A DNA stretch of 33,493 nt from Chrysochromulina tobinii (Eukaryota; Haptophyta; Prymnesiales; Chrysochromulinaceae). A program made the translations under genes and the position numbers. The stretch lies in the NCBI GenBank assembly GCA_001275005.1, contig JWZX01003030.1, positions 1-33,493 of the forward strand, in the 5' to 3' direction. Below, piece by piece: positions 28,146-33,493 of this stretch. The notes beneath the pieces were generated by a model. That model was not told where the DNA came from. It ran no database searches and saw only the letters and a program-made list of their open reading frames with translations. Position 1 is the first letter of the stretch; the number at the start of each line of letters is the position of its first letter.

Positions 28146-31100
28146 TCAGCCTTTTTTAAGCTGGCGTTGGAGTATGGCTTGCGCCTTTAGCATTAAGGCC
28201 GACGGCGGCGGAGGCGGAGGCGGTGGCATTTTGATGAATTCCTTAGCGAGCGCCGACGTTCCTTTCACGGCAGCGGCGGTGGCGGCGGCGGCGGCGGCGG
28301 CGGCGGTGGTGGTGGCGGAGGAGGAGGTCGCGGTAGCGGCGGAGGTGGGGGCGGGTATGGTGGCGAGGGAGTCAGAGGTGCTTCTTCGGCGGCCAGCAGC
28401 TACAGTTAAAGGGGCTGGAGCTGTTGTTTCTGCTAGTTCTTCGGGGAGCTTGACGAGGCGAAAGAACTCGGCATACGACATCGAGCCGCTGTTGTCCATG
28501 TCGACCATCTGGTAGATCGCGTGGGTGATGTAGTCCGGCACATCGCCGAGGTTAAACATGACCAGCATCGTCTTGAACTCGTTCATGTCCAGCTGGCCCG
28601 ACCCGTCCTTGTCCAGTGAGCGGAAAGCGCTCATCACGCTCGAATGCTTGTCCTTCATCTTCAACTGGATCATGCCCATCCAGTACGCCAACTCCTCCGG
28701 ATCTGCCTCGGCGGGCATCGCTGGAGTCTCATTCTTCGTGAGATTTGATTTGGCTGGCCCGAGCCGCATCAGCAATGGGCTGCCTTGGATGTGCAGCCCG
28801 TCCATCTTCACAAACACGCGATATTGGCCAGCACGCGAGCCGCACCACTTGCACGCATATTTTCCGTTACCCTACGCGCAGCATGCACAAGAGGGTTCAT
28901 CAGGCATGTAAGGCGCCGCATAAAGTGTGCTTGAAGTCATGGAAGGGAAGGTCACGGCCATCGGGAGGGGCCTCGCTGCACACCTCGTCTTCGACGGTAC
29001 TTTCCAGGCCTAGGTCAACATTTTGATCCTGCATCACGACGCCACAAGTGATCCCTGCACCGCCTGACACGCAAGGATTGCCCATCTTGTCGCGGGCGGT
29101 CACCCGCAGCGTGCAGCCATATTTGCCTGTCAATTGACCTGCTCCGAGCCCGAATTTGCGCGACCCTGCAATCGGCTCTGAAGGCCCTCGGAGGGGCAGC
29201 ATAGCCGGATCGATGTAAGTGCCGAGTGGATGCGCCCTGTCAGGATGCACGGTCAGCTTGAAGGGGGAACCCGGGAGTGGCGTTGCCTGATGCCGGAAAT
29301 GCACGTGCAGCAGATAGTCTCCACTCGCGCCGACGGAGAAGAAGACCTTGTGCGAGTCGAAGAGCCGCCCATGGGCATGCAGCCGGCCGGGGTGGAGCCC
29401 ACCGTATGCCAGTCCGATGCCCGTTGGATCTGCGATAAGCTCCTGTGCCCATGGGCCGACTGCTCTCGGTGAGCCACGCGGCGAGCCCAATCCCATCGCA
29501 TACCGGTGCTCGCGTGGACTGCCTCGCGCCGATTTTTGAGAGTTTAGTCTCGATTCCAGCGCCTCAATCTCGTCCTGCCGGTCTTTGGCCTTCAGACGCT
29601 CGCGATTCGAGTCGAGAGCGAGACGATGATTCCAATGTCGCAGCTGCTGTTGCCTCGCCTCCACATTTAGTCGCAGAGCTGTTGCCTTGCCTCTTCGACC
29701 TTTGCGGGATCGTCCCGTGTTCTGGCCGTCCGGCAAGCTCTCTGAATTGCGGCAAGAGTGCCCCTCTTCAACCTTGTCGACCTTGTCGATGGAGAGCTCA
29801 AGCTCGATCGCGTGCGCAAGATGGCCCAAAACGTCACGGTAGCAGATCTGGAAATGCTCCTGCCGATTTGCGGTGATTTCCGATAGTGCCTTCCCAGAGA
29901 GCACGCATTGGGCCGGGTGGGCAGTGGGCGCATCGACCTTGCATGTGAAGGGGCTCCCGGGAAGCGGCTCGCCCATGAGCGATACGCCGATGCTCATCTG
30001 GCCTGGTATCGCCGGCTTGAAGGAGACTGCATATGTGCCATTGCCCAGGTCGCGTATCTTCGCTCGGATTCGTGTTCCGTGCCCGCAGCACCGGACGCAG
30101 ACGAACAGCGCATCGCCGCCATCGGGTTGCGGCTCGCCCTCTGTATCGAAGGCTTCGATTGTAAAGTGAGCTTCGAGCCCGAAAACGCAATGTTGCAGAC
30201 CAGCTCCTGCGACGACGCTTCGCTTCGCTGAGGTTGGCCTCGTTCTTACATGTACGCTGTGAGGCTGAGGGACCGATGCGTCGTCATTATTGATGGCGTC
30301 CCCCACCGATACCGCGCCGCGTACCTGCTGGTGCCGCGCCGCCTCCTCTTTCTCCTTGAGGAGCCGCACCTCCTCCTGCGCCTTCAATCGTGCCGCCTTC
30401 TCAGCAGCAAGTTTGGAATCCTCCTCCCGCACCGCCTTCTCAGCGAGGCAAGCCTCGCTCTCCCTGTCGTTTGCGAAGACCCTCTTTGCTTCGTGATGAG
30501 CCTCGGCCACCGCTAAGGCCTGCTTCGCCTGAGCGAGCGCCTTTGCGCACGAGTCCTGGAGGTGCGCTTCTGCCTTCATCTCTTTCTCCTTGCACCGCTC
30601 CAGCTCCTCGATCGCCGCCCGAAGCGCAGCTTCGTCGGCGGCTTTGATCGCAGCCTCGCGATCGGCGTTTTTGCGGGCGTCTTCTCCTACGTCCATGGCC
30701 GCTTTCGCTGCTTCCGCGGCCTTCTTTTGTTCCTTCTTGGCCATGGCGGCCTCCTGCTCCAGGCGGAACGCTGTCGCCTTGGCTGCTGTTGCAACATCTC
30801 CATCCGTAGCCGATATCTTGGCAGCTGCTGCTTCGGCATCGGCAGCTTCGCGTGCCGCCGCCTCTGACACAGCAAGTAGGGTGGATACATGCCGTGCTTC
30901 CTGTTGGGCTTCGGCGAGTGCTTCATTACCCAGACTGGCTTGCTTCATCGCCTTCTGGTGGGCGATGGACAGCCGCTCCGCCCACGCTTTGCCAGCGCCA
31001 GCGCTGCCTTTGGACCGCTTCACGGCGCGATCGGCCTCTTCGTTGAGTGCCTTAGATGCCGCTGTCAGGTCGGCAACGCGCTTCTGCACCTCTAGATGGC

Positions 31101-31890
31101 GCATTGCTGCTGCGGCTACGGCCTGATCTGCAGCAGCCAAGTCCTGTTGCTTACTTGAGTGCTGCGCACGGCTCATCGAAGCCGCATCGTCGGCGCGTTG
31201 CAACTCGGCGAGGGCCTGCGCGAGCTCCGCATCTTTTGCGATGGCTTCGCTTACGACACGTTCCAGCCTTTGTTGCGCAGCTTCAGCCTCGACGGCGACT
31301 TGGTCCGCGAGCTTTGCCGCCAACGCCTGCTTGTTGTTGGACTTCACGTCAAACTGTGCTGCTGCCACGTTTCGCTCTGCACTCTTGCGCGCTTTCGTGG
31401 CCTGCCGCATGACCTCCTCGGCCATACTGAAATTAGTCTGCGCTTTTAAGACTGCGGTCGACGCGAGCTTTACAGAATTCTTCGCCTCCTCCTCCTCGCC
31501 CCAGGCGAGATCCGCTGCCGCACGAAGTGGAATAGCTGCTGCATGAAGCACTGCACGAAGTGGGACTGCTGCGCTATGAATCGAGACTTCAGATTGTGCT
31601 GCGATCTGAGCAAGCCCACTGTCCTCATCGATGATGGCAAGCCCTCCAGGACGCTTACGATTCGAGCTGCTCTTCGAAGATGGCGTGCGCCGCGAGCTAC
31701 GGCGCGAGCTACTATTGGAGCCACGTGACACACTGTCGGCCTTCGAGCTATTCAGTTGACCCAGCCTGAGTTTCGTGACCGCCGCTGCTGCGCCAGCAGC
31801 TGAGCCAGTTGCTATGTGGGTGGCCAGCGGCGCAGTGAATGCGTCGCTGGCGTAAGGAATGGCGTCGGCTGTGGCCGCAGTCGACGCCAT
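28146..31890 (-). CDS. Coiled-coil, filamin-repeat and EF-hand protein
   Basis: Exon 1 (31890-28984) and exon 2 (28871-28146) give 1,210 residues. Residues 1-130 are serine/alanine/basic. About 130-530 is a long Ala/Glu/Lys-rich helix (for example KATAFRLEQEAAMAKKEQKK), almost certainly coiled coil. At least three filamin/ABP280-type Ig repeats follow, recognisable by NGTYAVSFKPAIPGQ...PLPGSPFTCKV, GDYLLHVHFRH...PLPGSPFKLTV, and GKYACKW...GQYRVFVKMDGLHIQGSPL. The second repeat holds a charged insertion. Two canonical EF-hands come next (DKDGSGQLDMNE, DMDNSGSMSYAE), then an alanine/proline-rich tail. The 112-base intron (GACGAG|GTGTGC ... GCGTAG|GGTAAC, 28872-28983) lies inside the third filamin repeat, which is what joins the two open frames into one gene. 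A calcium-responsive cytoskeletal crosslinker is a reasonable guess, not shown. Confidence 0.82.
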
Positions 31891-32206
31891 TCCGTCTCGT
31901 CACGTGCGTGGGGCTTCGTAACTTTTTTGGTTGCCAAAGTCGAATTTCTTCGAGTCTTTTCATCCCAATCGCGCCTTCCGCCCTGCGGGCATACACTGTG
32001 CGACTGTCCCTGTGCTTCCCGGCTCCCCCCCGGTGTTTTTGAACCGGCGATCCGGCATACATTGCGAGTCTCATTCCGGTACCCCGCTCTACCTGAAACA
32101 TCTCGCGGCGCGCGCGGGCCGGCGGGTGCCGGTGTGAAAGTCCCATGACCTCTCAGGGTTTTTCTTGCCGCTGTCGTTCTGAGCTGACCTTTTCACCGGG
32201 GACGAA
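31891..32206. promoter_or_regulatory. Divergent promoter, filamin/EF-hand gene / PIG-H
   Basis: 316 bases between two divergent starts. Next to the minus-strand ATG (31890) the coding strand reads CACGTGACGAG then five bases then ATG, as at the ABCA start. Near the PIG-H ATG (32207), GAGCTGACCTTTT begins 26 bases upstream. Confidence 0.45.
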
Positions 32207-32809
32207 ATGGCGGATCCGCGGCCTGTGCTCGCTGTTGAGAGGGTCCGGTCAGGATGCAGTTTCATTGTGCAGCCTGTAGACACCTCAATAACACGCCTCA
32301 TGGCTGCCGGGTTCACCGGAGTGCTTGCTCTGGCCGCAGCTGCATCGTCGCACGTGCGCTGTGCTGCGCTTTTACTTTTGCTGCTCACGGCTGCTCTGAT
32401 CCTCAGGCTGACGCGCGTGACCGAGGAATCGTTGGTTGCTATGACTGGTGCCGGCATATGTGTTCGCATGAAACGCTCGTTTGGGTATGAGCATTCGCGC
32501 TTCATTGAATCTGCAGCAATCGCCGACATCTTCATAGCGGAGGCGGTGCGTCTCCACTGTTGCCATTTCTATCTTGCGGTGCTGATGCGTGCCAAGGGAG
32601 ATAGCGACGAGCCAGAGCTCGTGGTGCCATTTCGCCACTTGATTCCACGGCTCAGCGACCTGCAATTGATACTCTCTGGCGCTCGCATGGCAGTGTGGGG
32701 TGCAGAGCTAGCTGAACCTGAAGAGCTGAATGGCCACAAACAGAGTTCTCTGAACGGGCTCCGCCCCATGTGCGACGGCTCAAGTATGGGCCACCCAGCA
32801 GTCACATAG
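32207..32809 (+). CDS. PIGH: PIG-H, GPI N-acetylglucosaminyltransferase subunit
   Basis: 200 residues, single exon. PIG-H is a subunit of the complex that moves GlcNAc from UDP-GlcNAc to phosphatidylinositol at the cytosolic face of the ER, the first step in GPI-anchor synthesis. The N-terminal part has a hydrophobic hairpin (MAAGFTGVLALAAAA and CAALLLLLLTAALIL). The conserved PIG-H region follows: EESLVAMTGAGICVRMK, then RFIESAAIADIFIAEAVRLH, then FYLAVLM and LVVPFRHLIPRLSDLQLIL, in the order seen in human PIG-H (EESLL...FIE..kikDivINEai...VF....PRL..l). The length is typical. The ATG at 32207 is the first in frame and leaves a short N terminus before the hairpin. No intron is needed. It is divergent from the filamin/EF-hand gene. 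Confidence 0.85.
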   Translation: MADPRPVLAVERVRSGCSFIVQPVDTSITRLMAAGFTGVLALAAAASSHVRCAALLLLLLTAALILRLTRVTEESLVAMTGAGICVRMKRSFGYEHSRFIESAAIADIFIAEAVRLHCCHFYLAVLMRAKGDSDEPELVVPFRHLIPRLSDLQLILSGARMAVWGAELAEPEELNGHKQSSLNGLRPMCDGSSMGHPAVT

Positions 32810-33493
32810 ACGTACGCTGTGCGGTAAACTAGAAAAAGGCACTGCACCATCTCACCATCGTTCAGGGAGAGGGAGTTTTCAGTGCCCGACTGGCGGTAAC
32901 TATAAACTAAGGTATAACAGTTGGAGTAACAGCTGCGGTACAGCGCTTAATACCGCGCCGAGCCGTACGGCGTCGTACGGTATGCTGCACCGTGTGATTA
33001 GAGACGACTTTACAGTTTAGGATCCCTTTCGTTTGTCGTTTGAATGACAGTCGTTTGCGTCGTTTCTCGAGTCTAATCTAGAATATCCGGATAGCTCGCG
33101 CGCACGCGCGGGTTCCTCTCTGTACTTCTTTTCCGAACGGGGCCGACAAAAATCTAGAAATAATTTTTAATATACCTTGGCGCTTCGGGCGCTACTAGCG
33201 CGCTACCGTATATGTCTGGCTATCCGGATAGCGAGACACACGAAACGAAACGCATGCAAATTGACATAGTTCCAATTCTTCCCCACCCCGTGGAACACCG
33301 GGAGGGAAGCCTCTGAGATTAACCGCCCGCGTGAAAATAGCGCGCGCGCGACCCGATAGGTTTTGGCCGGCGGACCCTTTTGTCTGTGTGTCTGTCTGTG
33401 TGTCCGTCGGCCAGTCTGTCGTCCCAAATTTGGGAGCACAAAAGCGGGCGCTTCAAGCTCCTTCGAACGGCGTCCCAAATTTCTCCACCGGCC
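32810..33493. other. Right-end region without a supported gene
   Basis: About 680 bases downstream of PIG-H. Base composition is more balanced than in the genes. It holds a 10-base palindrome TATCCGGATA twice (33084-33093 and 33221-33230), a CCGTACGG palindrome near 32970, GCGCGC-rich patches, and a short TGTC/TGTG run near 33380-33405. Open frames are short and not protein-like. A degraded transposon is possible but I have no direct evidence for one. Confidence 0.45.

Noticed and set aside
33203-33478. 91-codon minus-strand frame at the right end
   Set aside because: Includes a microsatellite-derived TGRRTHRQTHRQ stretch; no domain.

Overview
This is nuclear DNA from a GC-rich eukaryote. 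It has short GT-AG introns and one GC-AG intron, protein-coding genes on both strands, minisatellites inside introns, and interstitial CCCTAA (TTAGGG-type) telomere-like tracts. The gene content includes a flagellar-type STPGR protein, a four-domain EEEE calcium channel, StrG-like and prolyl-hydroxylase-like 2OG oxygenases, a LON-domain protein with a signal-like N terminus, and a fused PurK-PurE. Together these suggest a flagellated unicellular alga. A haptophyte (Chrysochromulina, Prymnesium or Emiliania type) is my best guess, with a pelagophyte or other stramenopile as the alternative. The organism call is inference; no marker gene is present.

Layout, left to right: possible last exon of a minus-strand gene (110-259); frame-broken STPGR gene (+, 672-1698); PurK-PurE purine enzyme (-, 2372-4199); glycosyltransferase-like protein (-, 4662-5997); LON-domain protein (-, 6266-7600); full-size ABCA transporter (+, 8086-14079); StrG-like oxygenase (-, 14274-15395); GT31-like glycosyltransferase (-, 15788-17332); prolyl-4-hydroxylase-like oxygenase (+, 17492-18796); four-domain calcium channel with C-terminal EF-hand, IQ and Kelch motifs (+, 18990-25132); Nramp metal transporter (-, 25528-27859); coiled-coil/filamin/EF-hand protein (-, 28146-31890); PIG-H subunit of GPI synthesis (+, 32207-32809); and about 680 bases without a gene at the right end. 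I saw no tRNA, rRNA, transposase or CRISPR.

The genes do not form a pathway. Two themes recur: membrane transport and calcium (ABCA, calcium channel, Nramp, EF-hand filamin), and glycan or GPI processing (two glycosyltransferase-like proteins, PIG-H).

The most interesting signals are: (1) a calcium channel fused to Kelch motifs and extra IQ motifs; (2) introns of two unrelated genes (ABCA and GT31-like) that share almost identical 5' ends and the same GATGGCCTC repeat, which looks like an introner-type intron family; (3) two Nramp introns each flanked by perfect direct repeats of 13 and 17 bp, as expected of recently gained introns; and (4) a telomere-like tract at the 3' end of the channel intron, bracketed by a 21-bp direct repeat that duplicates the 3' splice site. 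Exon joins were worked out by eye from reading frame and splice signals and were not confirmed with transcripts.
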